DNA from: Luteolibacter sp. | GTDB taxonomy: Bacteria; Verrucomicrobiota; Verrucomicrobiia; Verrucomicrobiales; Akkermansiaceae | Assembly: GCA_030696085.1 (NCBI GenBank) | Contig: JAUYNL010000034.1 | Location: 1 to 54,086, forward strand | Direction of reading: 5' to 3' | Length of the DNA stretch: 54,086 nt | Shown here: piece by piece, positions 26,319 through 33,961 of the stretch | Numbering within the stretch: position 1 is the stretch's first letter | Layout of the letters: each line of letters starts with the position of its first letter | Notes under the pieces: generated by a model | Seen by the model: only the letters and a program-made list of their open reading frames with translations | Databases searched by the model: none | What the model was told of the DNA's origin: nothing | Position numbers and translations under genes: made by a program

Positions 26319-26421
26319 GTCGTAAATCTGCGCAATATCCCGACATTCGCAACAAAAAAATTGGAGGAAAGAGACTTCAATCCAAGCCAATTTAGAAAAC
26401 TTTCAAAACTTTCTTGACGAT

Positions 26422-26449
26422 TGCCGGTTTATTGCGCAGTAAACCGGCA
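26422..26449. promoter_or_regulatory. Perfect 10-bp inverted repeat at the excisionase start
   Basis: Arms TGCCGGTTTA (26422-26431) and TAAACCGGCA (26440-26449) are separated by 8 bp. The right arm includes the A of the ATG of the gene at 26449. Two short direct repeats AACTTTC lie just upstream (about 26398-26413), and a TTGACG hexamer lies at 26414-26419. The site could be an operator for the divergent XRE repressor or a hairpin that blocks translation initiation of the excisionase-like gene. Confidence 0.55.
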
Positions 26450-26688
26450 TGCGCAAGCCCAACAACAACCCTGACCAAGACGGGAACTCGGAGCCATCGG
26501 CCAACGAGTTCGTCACTCGCTCTTTCCTGACCCGGCGGTGGATTACTTCGATTTCCACCCTGAAGAGAATGGAAAAGGACCCGGACCCGAGGCAACGACT
26601 GGAGGCCCACCGCCTGACAAAGCGTGCCGTTCGGTATTTGATGGCGGACGTTTTGCGTCTGGAGAGGCTCGGGGGCAGTTCGGAGTAA
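26449..26688 (+). CDS. Excisionase-like small DNA-binding protein
   Basis: This 79-residue protein fits a MerR/HTH_17-type excisionase: FLTRRWITSISTLKRMEKD is the helix-turn-helix and wing start, and RLTKRAVRYLMADVLRLER resembles the closing strand-helix (usual form: IRYRxSDVE). It ends 50 bp before the convergent end of the integrase gene and is divergent to the XRE regulator. Small Xis proteins bend DNA to favour excision by tyrosine recombinases; that function is inferred from size, motif and neighbours. Confidence 0.65.
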   Translation: MRKPNNNPDQDGNSEPSANEFVTRSFLTRRWITSISTLKRMEKDPDPRQRLEAHRLTKRAVRYLMADVLRLERLGGSSE

Positions 26689-26738
26689 TGAGGGTCCCCC
26701 GCATACATGAGCCGGGGTTGTTACCGTTCTTGGCATCT

Positions 26739-28139
26739 TCAAACCTTTGATCGTTTCGAGAGCGCGGACCCAAGCCCAGATGTGACTTTCTTCCGGTCGT
26801 CGGTGTAAATTGCAGCGGTCATCGCAATGCTCGCATGCCTCAATAGGCGCGATGCCACATAAACTCCCGCTTTTTCACAAATAATTGAGCCGAACTCCTT
26901 TCGAAGCGAGTGAATCGGATTCCGGGCTTTGATGCCTTTCGATTTCAACCAAGTGAGCAACTCGACTTCTGCCCGATTCGCACGGTAGTGGGCCCTCTGG
27001 CTGTCAACTCGGGGTTCAACACCGGCAATCACGAAGCGAGATTCGGAGGACTCCTTCCACTGTCTGTATAATTCAAGTATTTCCGGATCAACCAGGATAC
27101 TGCCTTCCGAATCTGCCTTGGGTTGATGAACATCGGTGGTCTCAACATTGATTTGGCCGTTCTCAAAATCAATCTGGGTCCACAAGAGGTGATCAATCTC
27201 ACCGCGTCTCAAGCCTGCGGTCAAACCAATGATCAGCACTTTGAATGCCTCGCGTTTGCGCTCTGCACTCAATACCGCACGGACCGATTCGGAGGGGGTT
27301 GGAACGGGAGCTTTCCCGGTGCCTCCATCTGCCTCCCAGAACCTCTGGAGTTCGGACTCGGTCGTTGCGTCCGCGAGCTCCATGGCACCGCAAAGAAGCA
27401 GGGACTCAGGATCACGAATTTCAGAACGATAGCGGGTTATTTCTTCCCTCGCGGTTTTAATGCCTTCAAATGGACAAGGATCAGGAAGTATCAGGTGGGG
27501 GAGCAGCTTCTTGACTTCACCACTAAAAATCGCCTTGCCAGCCCTGATGCAGGAATTGGTTGTCTTCGTTGCCGATTTGTATTTGGCGGGATTATTATGA
27601 AAATTTTTGAGGTGGTTGGTTTGCCACTCTCGAATGCAAACAGGTGCGAGTTTTTGCAAAGGCACTTTGTCGACAAGGTTCTGCCACGCTTCTGCTCCAC
27701 CGTTGACGTGATCAAATTTTTTCACTTTGCCCGCTAGACGAACCTTGCCCACATCTGCCGCGATCCTGCGTACTTTTGTTTTGTAGATTCGGAGTGTTCT
27801 CGGCTGGAAATATCCTATCGCTTCAATTTCGGCGAAATACTCGCCGAGTGTAAGAAGGTTTCGGGGTTTCGGCGTTTCTCCGCGAAACTCCAACAATCCA
27901 CAATCCCATCCTTTCGCCTCAATGAGCTTCTCGAGCAGCATCGCCGATTTTGCCGCGTTCCGCTTGGTTGTGTCACGCAGGCTCACGCCCCTTCGTTCGC
28001 CATGCGCCTGGATCCGCACCGCAAAAGAGCCGGCTTCTTTTCCGAATTGATCACCGCGGCCGTAGCGAGGTCTATAAACCCGCTCTTCCCAATAGCGAAG
28101 GTCATTTCGTGAGAAATTAGTTGAGGATTTCTTTGCCAT
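26739..28139 (-). CDS. Tyrosine recombinase (site-specific integrase)
   Basis: This 466-residue integrase has the catalytic set of the family: first arginine in LTAGLRRGEIDHLLW, HSLRKEFG (HxxR), RHASI (second histidine) and YTDDR (nucleophile tyrosine). The N-terminal 100 residues form the arm-binding and start of the core-binding domain (SLRDTTKRNAAKSAMLLEKL). The start codon lies about 135 bp from a 3' tRNA fragment, so this is the enzyme that placed the island at a tRNA gene. It marks the right end of the island. Confidence 0.92.
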   Translation of the reverse strand: MAKKSSTNFSRNDLRYWEERVYRPRYGRGDQFGKEAGSFAVRIQAHGERRGVSLRDTTKRNAAKSAMLLEKLIEAKGWDCGLLEFRGETPKPRNLLTLGEYFAEIEAIGYFQPRTLRIYKTKVRRIAADVGKVRLAGKVKKFDHVNGGAEAWQNLVDKVPLQKLAPVCIREWQTNHLKNFHNNPAKYKSATKTTNSCIRAGKAIFSGEVKKLLPHLILPDPCPFEGIKTAREEITRYRSEIRDPESLLLCGAMELADATTESELQRFWEADGGTGKAPVPTPSESVRAVLSAERKREAFKVLIIGLTAGLRRGEIDHLLWTQIDFENGQINVETTDVHQPKADSEGSILVDPEILELYRQWKESSESRFVIAGVEPRVDSQRAHYRANRAEVELLTWLKSKGIKARNPIHSLRKEFGSIICEKAGVYVASRLLRHASIAMTAAIYTDDRKKVTSGLGSALSKRSKV

Positions 28140-28154
28140 TTCTTTGCCACTTTT
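28131..28154. repeat. Integrase-side copy of a TTTGCCA(C/T)TT double repeat
   Basis: CTTTGCCATTTCTTTGCCAC at 28131-28150, with TTTT after it, contains two tandem TTTGCCAYTT units at the integrase start. A diverged copy lies at 28388-28411 on the other side of the tRNA scar; 21 of the first 24 bases match by eye. Paired decamers beside an attachment site look like arm-type integrase binding sites. Confidence 0.55.
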
Positions 28155-28274
28155 AGCAGGGTCCGGAACGGATCACAAGAAAATATTTTCCAGATATTGC
28201 GCCATATACGACTTATATTAAGTCATTTATGAACCATTGTGGACCGTTATGATTTCTCTTGAATCTATCGTATG

Positions 28275-28326
28275 GAAAGGACTCATAAGCCTTTGGTCGG
28301 CGGTTCAAATCCGCCCTCTGCTACCA
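28275..28326 (+). other. 3' fragment of a tRNA(CAU): island attachment scar
   Basis: The sequence contains an anticodon loop CTCATAA (28282-28288), the 3' side of the anticodon stem, a variable loop, a perfect T arm GGCGG-TTCAAAT-CCGCC (28299-28315) and an acceptor end CTACCA (28321-28326). No D arm or 5' acceptor strand precedes it, so it is not a whole tRNA. The anticodon stem has one mismatch beside the loop, consistent with the crossover near the anticodon. The fragment points away from the island, so the intact tRNA-Met (or tRNA-Ile2) should lie beyond the left edge of the window. Confidence 0.8.
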
Positions 28327-28342
28327 GTTCGCGTTCAATGGC

Positions 28343-28966
28343 TTACGAAGCCAATGGAGCGTTCTGGTGGATGCCATTTTTCGTGAACTGTGCCACTTCT
28401 GTGCCACTTTTCGGTTGGTCCACACGGGTCCAGGTGAATCCACAAGGGTGGAATTTCCATGTTGGCTGCCATCCGTTGGAGCATTCAAGGGTAGATTGTC
28501 GGTCAAAAATATGCCTTGGACGCGCAAAAGCGGCAGTATTTTCGTGTGCTCTGGGAGCAGGTTGGAAGTGGGTTTTCACAGCACCGGCGGTCAGCTTCAG
28601 CTTCCGGGCCATGGCGCTCACCGGTTGACCGTCTTCCAGGACCATCAGGACAATGGCGGCGTTGGAGGTCGAGATGCGACCACGCTGGGTGGCTTGGTGG
28701 ATGGCTTGAATAGCCATGTGGATTGCGTGCGGCCTCCCGCTCATCGGCTTGGTATCGGGGTTCGGGAGAACCAGACTGATGGGCGTGGCTTCCTCATCCA
28801 ACTGGACGTGCGCGGGGTGCTTGGAGAGCCGACGGGCGTATCTCAGTTTGATAAAACGAAGGGCGTGGGCAATGGAGGCAGCAGGAACCCATTCTTCCTT
28901 ATTGGCGCATTTTCCGAACCATCGCAGTGCGAGTAGAATCGCATCCCTAACACACAAAATCAACAA
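28343..28966 (-). pseudogene. Decayed HTH (sigma region-4-like) gene next to the tRNA scar
   Basis: This 207-codon frame contains a convincing helix-turn-helix stretch, VLEDGQPVSAMARKLKLTAGA followed by VKTH, similar to sigma region 4 or LuxR-type helices. Upstream it has LRFIKLRYARRLSKHPAHVQ and a VQLDEEATP segment like the linker of sigma-like proteins. The last 50 codons run into AT-poor sequence, an integrase-arm-like repeat and the tRNA scar, and are probably not native. The plus-strand frame covering the same bases shows no motif. I regard it as a backbone gene whose 3' end was altered by island integration; a functional protein is not excluded. Confidence 0.4.
28388..28411. repeat. Backbone-side copy of the arm-like double repeat
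   Basis: CTGTGCCACTTCTGTGCCAC followed by TTTT matches the 28131-28154 element in order, spacing and orientation, with three differences in 24 bases. It lies 61 bp outside the tRNA 3' end, beyond the inferred island border. It may be the relic of the integrase start region of an earlier island at the same tRNA. Confidence 0.5.
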
Positions 28967-29172
28967 TAACCAGCCGCTTGAAATCAGCCTCCAAATCCAT
29001 CCTGAAAACTTTTACAGATAAAAAAGTTGCGCGGCCCATCGAGAAACCAGTCACGCGGATAAACCTCGGCCCCGAAGTCCCTCGCGCGGGTCTCCGGGGA
29101 CGTTGGGCTACGGCAACCTGCCCAGAGAATACGACACATTGTCATTCCCTTTTGCTGAAACTCTCGGTGAGT

Positions 29173-30465
29173 CTACTGGCTCGGTAGTGCCGCCTGTCGC
29201 TGTCGCCATGAAGTCAAGAATCCAATCAAGAAAGGCAGCCAAATCACAGCTCGCTCCCACCATGCGAATGTCCAAGCGCCGCCTGGTTGTTCAAGGGTAT
29301 AATGCACGAGAAAATACGCGATCCCGCTTGCGGCGAGGGCGATGAAACCGGCGTTCCTCGATTTCACGGCGAAGGGCAAGGCCCAGACGAAATACCAGGC
29401 GTGCAGCATGGGAGATAGAAGGTAGGTGGCCAGAAATCCCCACTGCGCGGCTTCGAGGAGGGTGCGGCTTTTCAGGCCCACCCAAAGCCATGAGATCAGC
29501 ATGGCCAGCATGAACCAGTGGTTTGCGATGCGCCCGTTTTGGAACATGACATCGGTTATGGCGGGGATGAACTCTGCGCTGCGGGCGGCACGGGAAAAAT
29601 CCGGAGGCATCAGTTGCAAGGTCCATTCACCGGTCCACAGACTCAGCGCGGTCCATGTGATAAACGCAGGCAGCGCCACGAGGATTCCCGTTAGGAAGGC
29701 CCGTTTGAATCCTTGGGTTTTCCATTGATGGATGACGAGCCAGAGTCCCAGCGGCGCGGCCATCCATTTCAAGGCGATGGATGCGCCGATCCAGAGCGCG
29801 GATTTCACGTAAAAAGATTCTTCTGGTTTGAATGAAAGCCATGCCAGCACCATGGCGAGCATGAATAGGCTGTCGTAATGGCCGCCACCGGCGAAGCTCA
29901 CAGCGGCCAGCGGATTCCATGCGTAGATTAGTGCGGGCTTTGCGCCGAAGCGTCTGCACAACAGGCCGCAAAGGGCCATGTCAGCGAGGGTGAACAGAAC
30001 CTTGAAGCCAAAAGGGCCTAAGCCAAATGAAGCCATGGCGGCGAACACCCATTGCGTGAGTGGCGGATAAATCGCGGTGGCTCCCGGATGACCCACGGAT
30101 TTCCAGATTTCATCCCGGAAAGGGGTGAGCAGTGGATCGTCAGGCGGATGGACATACGGGTTGAACCCTTCCAACAATATCCTTCCTTCCCAGACGTAGC
30201 GATACACATCGTAGCCGGTTGGCATGACCAGGAAGGCGATGCGGATGGCAAGAGCGGTGCCGAGCAGAAGGGCGGGCGAGATGGTTTTCGTGCGCAACGA
30301 AAGCAGCCAGACCAGAGTCAGCGCCGCGAGCGTGCCGAGCCATGGAAAGATGTGATCGCCTCCCGCCTCGCCGCCGATGGCAGTGAGGATGCATGATCCG
30401 AAGATCAATGCGGCCGCGCAGATGCGCGCGTATTGAGTCGAGGGAGTTGGCGCGGCTTCAGACAT
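29173..30465 (-). CDS. Polytopic GT-C glycosyltransferase (GT87/DUF2029-like)
   Basis: This 430-residue integral membrane protein has about ten hydrophobic segments. The first large loop carries GYDVYRYVWEGRILLEG and NPYVHPPDDP, the aspartate-containing loop of polyprenyl-phosphate-dependent sugar transferases. A later loop holds PLTQWVFAAM, and the end is a cytosolic basic tail. Its ATG overlaps the stop of the family-2 glycosyltransferase gene by 8 bp. It probably transfers a sugar from a polyprenyl phosphate donor made by that neighbour on the outer face of the inner membrane. The acceptor is unknown. Confidence 0.8.
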   Translation of the reverse strand: MSEAAPTPSTQYARICAAALIFGSCILTAIGGEAGGDHIFPWLGTLAALTLVWLLSLRTKTISPALLLGTALAIRIAFLVMPTGYDVYRYVWEGRILLEGFNPYVHPPDDPLLTPFRDEIWKSVGHPGATAIYPPLTQWVFAAMASFGLGPFGFKVLFTLADMALCGLLCRRFGAKPALIYAWNPLAAVSFAGGGHYDSLFMLAMVLAWLSFKPEESFYVKSALWIGASIALKWMAAPLGLWLVIHQWKTQGFKRAFLTGILVALPAFITWTALSLWTGEWTLQLMPPDFSRAARSAEFIPAITDVMFQNGRIANHWFMLAMLISWLWVGLKSRTLLEAAQWGFLATYLLSPMLHAWYFVWALPFAVKSRNAGFIALAASGIAYFLVHYTLEQPGGAWTFAWWERAVIWLPFLIGFLTSWRQRQAALPSQ

Positions 30466-31291
30466 GGGGCGTTTTCCTCAGCCAGAGTTTTGCCAGAGTC
30501 CCGAGGATCACCGAGCCAGCCTTGATGGTGCCGGATAGGGTGCCGGAAATCTTTGATTTTCCGCCGCGACGCGGGAAGTAGGAAACCGGGATTTCCCGAG
30601 TCTTGAGTTTCAGTGCCGCGGCCTTGGCCTGCATTTCGACAGTCCACCCGAAGCCACGGTCTTCCATTTGCAACTCTTCCATGCTGGTTCGGCGGACCAG
30701 GCGCAGCGGACCAAGGTCGCCGAATCTTGTGCCCCAGCGGAGCCAGATCAACCAACCTGCGAGGGCGTTGCCAAAACGCTGCGGCCAAGTGAGCGAGGCG
30801 CGGCTTTGCGGGAGCAAGTTGCGGTTGCCGAGTATGAGATCATTGCCCTCGGCTGCCGCAGAGAAGAAGGACGCGAGGCCCCATAGGTCGTCGCATCCAT
30901 CCGCGTCGCAAAATAGAATCCATTCGATGCTTTCCGGCAGGTGTTGCATGCCGGTCCAGCAGGCGGAACCGTAACCGCGAATGGATTCCCTGATGACTTC
31001 CGCTCCTTTGTCTTCGGCGATGGCGATGGTCTTGTCATTGCTTCCATTGTCCACCACCCGCACACCCGCAAGCGGCCAGGCGCGGAGCGTGGACAGCACA
31101 CCTGATATGGACGCCTCCTCATTGAGCGCGGGTATGATCACCATGGTGCGACGGCACACATGGTCAGCAGCGCTCCCGGCAATCTTGCACAGTTGCTCCA
31201 TGTGCGCGACCAAGCGGCTCCTGACATCGCCATCCGTTGGATGGCATGTGCGAGTAGTCACCGCATGTGACGGGCAGGCCGATTCAGCCAT
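30458..31291 (-). CDS. Family 2 glycosyltransferase (polyprenyl-phosphate sugar transferase-like)
   Basis: This GT-A fold enzyme has MVIIPALNEEASI as the nucleotide-binding opening and WILFCDADGCDD as the DxD motif. It continues with IRGYGSACWTGMQ and the acceptor part RRTSMEELQMEDRGFG. It resembles dolichyl-phosphate mannose/glucose synthases but lacks the C-terminal membrane helices. The longest reading starts at 31291, overlapping the DoxX stop by 8 bp (277 residues); the catalytic domain would already be complete from ATG 31144. The overlap with the GT-C gene downstream suggests a donor-transferase pair. Confidence 0.8.
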   Translation of the reverse strand: MAESACPSHAVTTRTCHPTDGDVRSRLVAHMEQLCKIAGSAADHVCRRTMVIIPALNEEASISGVLSTLRAWPLAGVRVVDNGSNDKTIAIAEDKGAEVIRESIRGYGSACWTGMQHLPESIEWILFCDADGCDDLWGLASFFSAAAEGNDLILGNRNLLPQSRASLTWPQRFGNALAGWLIWLRWGTRFGDLGPLRLVRRTSMEELQMEDRGFGWTVEMQAKAAALKLKTREIPVSYFPRRGGKSKISGTLSGTIKAGSVILGTLAKLWLRKTPHV

Positions 31292-31757
31292 GGTCCGGAG
31301 TTTTACAGAGCAGTTTCGCGGCCGGATTGTCCAGTGACACTCGTCCCGGACCGAAGGCGAGGATGATCAGGGAAACCAACAGGAATGCGAACGGGCTTTC
31401 CCCGGTGAACTCACGGATTCCCTTGAATGCCTCTTCCCGATGGGCGGTAAGGTATGCGACAGCCATGGCAATGGCGAGTGGCACGGCCGCCACGCGCGAA
31501 AGCAGCCCGAAGACCAATAACAACCCACCGGTCATTTCCACACCACCAACGAATGCGGCATGAAAACCCGGCGCGGGAATGCCCAGTGATTCGAAAAAGC
31601 CGGTGGTCCTTTCGAGATTGGCGAGCTTGCCTTTGCCAGTCAGGAAAAAGCTCCACCCAATGGTGATGCGGGCGAACAAGAGGACGATGTCGCGGGCGGC
31701 AGGCTGGATTTTCGAGAAAATCGAGGAGACAAGGCAAATGACTTCATTTGGTTTCAT
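31284..31757 (-). CDS. DoxX-family membrane protein (BufD-like)
   Basis: This 157-residue protein has four hydrophobic helices with the DoxX signature: DIVLLFARITIGWSFFLTGK, then GFFESLGIPAPGFHAAFVG and GGLLLVFGLLSR. Its ATG overlaps the DUF2063 stop (ATGA). A DoxX gene is a frequent fourth member of bufferin operons, so the role is probably in the inner membrane, supporting the modified peptide or redox chemistry. The family's exact activity is not established. Confidence 0.85.
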   Translation of the reverse strand: MKPNEVICLVSSIFSKIQPAARDIVLLFARITIGWSFFLTGKGKLANLERTTGFFESLGIPAPGFHAAFVGGVEMTGGLLLVFGLLSRVAAVPLAIAMAVAYLTAHREEAFKGIREFTGESPFAFLLVSLIILAFGPGRVSLDNPAAKLLCKTPDHG

Positions 31758-32596
31758 AGTGTGATTGGAGTTGAGTTGAATGCGGTTGGTGCGACAAACC
31801 ACTCCCTATCCCGCCAAGTGGAAAACCATTCGGTGAGTGTGGCGGGCTCGGGCACGTCGCTTGCGCAGACGGACAGCCATTCGTGGAGTGACATCGGATG
31901 CTCACGGATCTGGCTGAGCATGCGAAAGGCACCGTGTGGAACCACCGTGTGCCGCAAGTTGTGGGTGGGAGTTCGCCAGACGGCGCCGTGGAAATGCACC
32001 CCGGCATCGTCCAGCCACGAGGTGCTTTCGTCATGAAGCCAGTCCGAGGCGTTGGCTTGGTGCGCGAGTAGGATCACTGCGGGATGCAGGGTGATGGGAG
32101 TGCCGCCTGCAATGTGTTCAGGGGGAACAGGCACAGCATCCGGTGCCTCGAAGACCGCCATCATGGCACATTCGATTTCCGCCACAGCCACGGCGCGGCG
32201 TTGCATGACGGGATCGGCGAGGTGTTTTTTCAGGTATTCCGGCAGGCGGGTGCCCAGATGCCGGAGGGTGAAACCGCGCGAGGGATTTTCCAACAGGTAG
32301 TTCTCCGCGATTTCCCAGAAGGTTTCCTTGCCGATGAGGCGGATGAGGCCGGGGAAGTCCTCCTCCAGCGAATCGAGAATGCGGAACCAGTATTGGCGGT
32401 GGTAAAGTTCAAGGCATTCGGCGGGCAGCAATGAAGGCGAGTGACGCAGGAGACTGTCCGCAGTGGCCAAGAACACTGGATCGTGAGGTTCATCGCAGGC
32501 AGGGAGTTCGGTGGACCTCCGGCTGCGCCCTCGCAAGGGCTTGAGCAGCGCCCCGAAAAACTCGCGCTGGGTTTCAGCAAGCGGCGGCGCGTTCAT
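31754..32596 (-). CDS. DUF2063 partner protein (BufC/MbnC-like)
   Basis: This 280-residue protein belongs to the DUF2063 family: the N-terminal segment ETQREFFGALLKPL is typical, followed by LELYHRQYWFRILDSLEEDFPGL and IAENYLLENPSRGFTLRHLG. These proteins are partners of DUF692 enzymes and help position the precursor peptide, as MbnC does with MbnB. It overlaps the DUF692 gene by 23 bp and the DoxX gene by 4 bp. Confidence 0.9.
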   Translation of the reverse strand: MNAPPLAETQREFFGALLKPLRGRSRRSTELPACDEPHDPVFLATADSLLRHSPSLLPAECLELYHRQYWFRILDSLEEDFPGLIRLIGKETFWEIAENYLLENPSRGFTLRHLGTRLPEYLKKHLADPVMQRRAVAVAEIECAMMAVFEAPDAVPVPPEHIAGGTPITLHPAVILLAHQANASDWLHDESTSWLDDAGVHFHGAVWRTPTHNLRHTVVPHGAFRMLSQIREHPMSLHEWLSVCASDVPEPATLTEWFSTWRDREWFVAPTAFNSTPITL

Positions 32597-33440
32597 GACT
32601 TACGGGGGTGGGTTGTTCGTTATCAGACCAGTATTTTTTTGCCTTGAGAGCTTCGGCATGGACCTCCTCGAAGGATGGGATGTGCGCGTCCCATTCGAGC
32701 AGCGTGGGCGTGAGGCCGCAGCGTTCGATGGCACGGGCATAAAGTTTCCAGACCGGATCGATCACCGGATGGTCGTGGGTGTCGATGATGAAGCGCTCGT
32801 ATTTCGAGTGGCCGGCGATGTGCATCTGCATCACGCGCTCCGGTTGGATGAAATTGACGTAATCGAGCGGATCGAATCCGTGGTTCACGGAGGAGACGTA
32901 GATGTTGTTGACGTCGAGCAGGATGCCGACGTCCGCCATTTCGACGACCTCGGCGAGGAATTCCCACTCGGTCATCTCATCGGCATTGAATGCGGCGTAG
33001 GAGCTGACGTTTTCAACGGCGAGCGGGAGTTCGAGATAGTCCTGTGCGATTCGCAGATTGCCCGCGATCTTGCGCGCAGCCTCCATGGTGTAGGGCATGG
33101 GAAGCAGGTCGTGGCTGTATGTGCCATCGATGCTGCCCCAGCAAAGGTGATCGGAAATCCAAGGGGTTTTTGTGCGTTTTGTGAGATTCTTGAGCCGTTC
33201 GAGATGTGAAAAATCCAAGCCTTGGTCGTTGCCCGGATAGAGCCCCACGCCGTGTTGCACCACCTGGTATTGCTCCAGAATGCGGTCAAGCACGGCGAGG
33301 GGCCGTCCGCCATCTACCATGAAGTTTTCGGAAATGATTTCGAACCACGCGACATCGGGTTTTTCACTCAGGATGTGATCGTAGTGCGGCACGCGCAGCC
33401 CGATGCCGATGCCGAGGGACTTGTCGGTGGAAGGGATCAT
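32574..33440 (-). CDS. DUF692 multinuclear non-heme iron oxygenase (BufB/MbnB-like)
   Basis: This 288-residue TIM-barrel enzyme starts at MIPSTDKSLGIGIG. Family motifs are visible in order: GLRVPHYDHIL, WFEIISENF, LAVENVSSYAAF, LLDVNNIYVSSVNHGFDP, MHIAGHSKYERF, IDTHDHPV and LLEWDAHIPSFEEV. The His, Asp and Glu residues in these motifs form the iron centre in MNIO enzymes, which convert Cys in a precursor peptide into oxazolone/thioamide or thiooxazole groups. The in-frame upstream extension is arginine-rich and overlaps the precursor gene in another frame, so it is excluded. The precursor gene ends 79 bp upstream. Confidence 0.93.
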   Translation of the reverse strand: MIPSTDKSLGIGIGLRVPHYDHILSEKPDVAWFEIISENFMVDGGRPLAVLDRILEQYQVVQHGVGLYPGNDQGLDFSHLERLKNLTKRTKTPWISDHLCWGSIDGTYSHDLLPMPYTMEAARKIAGNLRIAQDYLELPLAVENVSSYAAFNADEMTEWEFLAEVVEMADVGILLDVNNIYVSSVNHGFDPLDYVNFIQPERVMQMHIAGHSKYERFIIDTHDHPVIDPVWKLYARAIERCGLTPTLLEWDAHIPSFEEVHAEALKAKKYWSDNEQPTPVSHERAAAC

Positions 33441-33519
33441 GATAAATGGAAGATAGTCGGGTTTTTGGCGGCCCGCCCGGACACGCGGGAAGCGCGTGCC
33501 CGGGTGGTTGCCGGGTGGA

Positions 33520-33840
33520 TCAAAGGATCGCGCCTTCCTTCTTCTTGTCCTTGCCTTCGCAACCTTCCTTGCCGGAGCACTTCTCCTTCTCCTTGTCCTT
33601 GTCTTTGCTGTTGCACTTGTCCTTGCCGGAGCATTTGGCTTTTTCCTCGGCGGTGACGGAAATGGTGTCTTCTTTCTTCTTCTCCTTGCCATCGCAGCCG
33701 TCCTTACCGGAGCACTTTTCCTTTTCTCCAGTGATGGAGGATGGGGTGGCGGAAGAGTCTTGCGCGGCGTTCGCGGCGGTGCCCACGGCGAAGAGTCCTG
33801 CAAGTGCGGCGGCGGCGAGTGTGGATTGATTCAGTTTCAT
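33520..33840 (-). CDS. Bufferin-like RiPP precursor (Cys/Lys-rich, secreted)
   Basis: This 106-residue precursor has a Sec signal peptide (MKLNQSTLAAAALAGLFAVG, then TAANA, likely cut after ANA at residue 25). The mature part is extremely rich in K, E and D and contains three repeats of the form KCSGK(D/E)xC. Cysteines are at 43/49, 70/76 and 88/94, each pair six residues apart. This fits a bufferin-type substrate of the DUF692 enzyme downstream, related to the EGKCG-type class but with CSGKxxC instead. Bufferins modified in this way bind copper in the periplasm and protect against excess metal; that role is inferred here. It is the first gene of the operon. Confidence 0.85.
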   Translation of the reverse strand: MKLNQSTLAAAALAGLFAVGTAANAAQDSSATPSSITGEKEKCSGKDGCDGKEKKKEDTISVTAEEKAKCSGKDKCNSKDKDKEKEKCSGKEGCEGKDKKKEGAIL

Positions 33841-33961
33841 TTTCGTTTTTGTTGGATTGTTTGTTCTTTAATTGCGCCGCTCGCCGCCATCGTGACAGCT
33901 TGCGGACATTGGGTGAGTCGTTGCGCGCTGGAATAGATTAACGATTATTTTGAATCGACCG

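Noticed and set aside
28275-28326. Functional tRNA gene
   Set aside because: The 5' acceptor strand and D arm are absent; only the anticodon loop to the 3' end remains.
28367-28936. 189-codon plus-strand frame after the tRNA scar
   Set aside because: The minus-strand frame over the same bases contains a helix-turn-helix; the plus frame has none.
33441-33803. N-terminal extension of the DUF692 frame
   Set aside because: It is an arginine/proline-rich out-of-frame reading of the precursor gene; the family starts at 33440.
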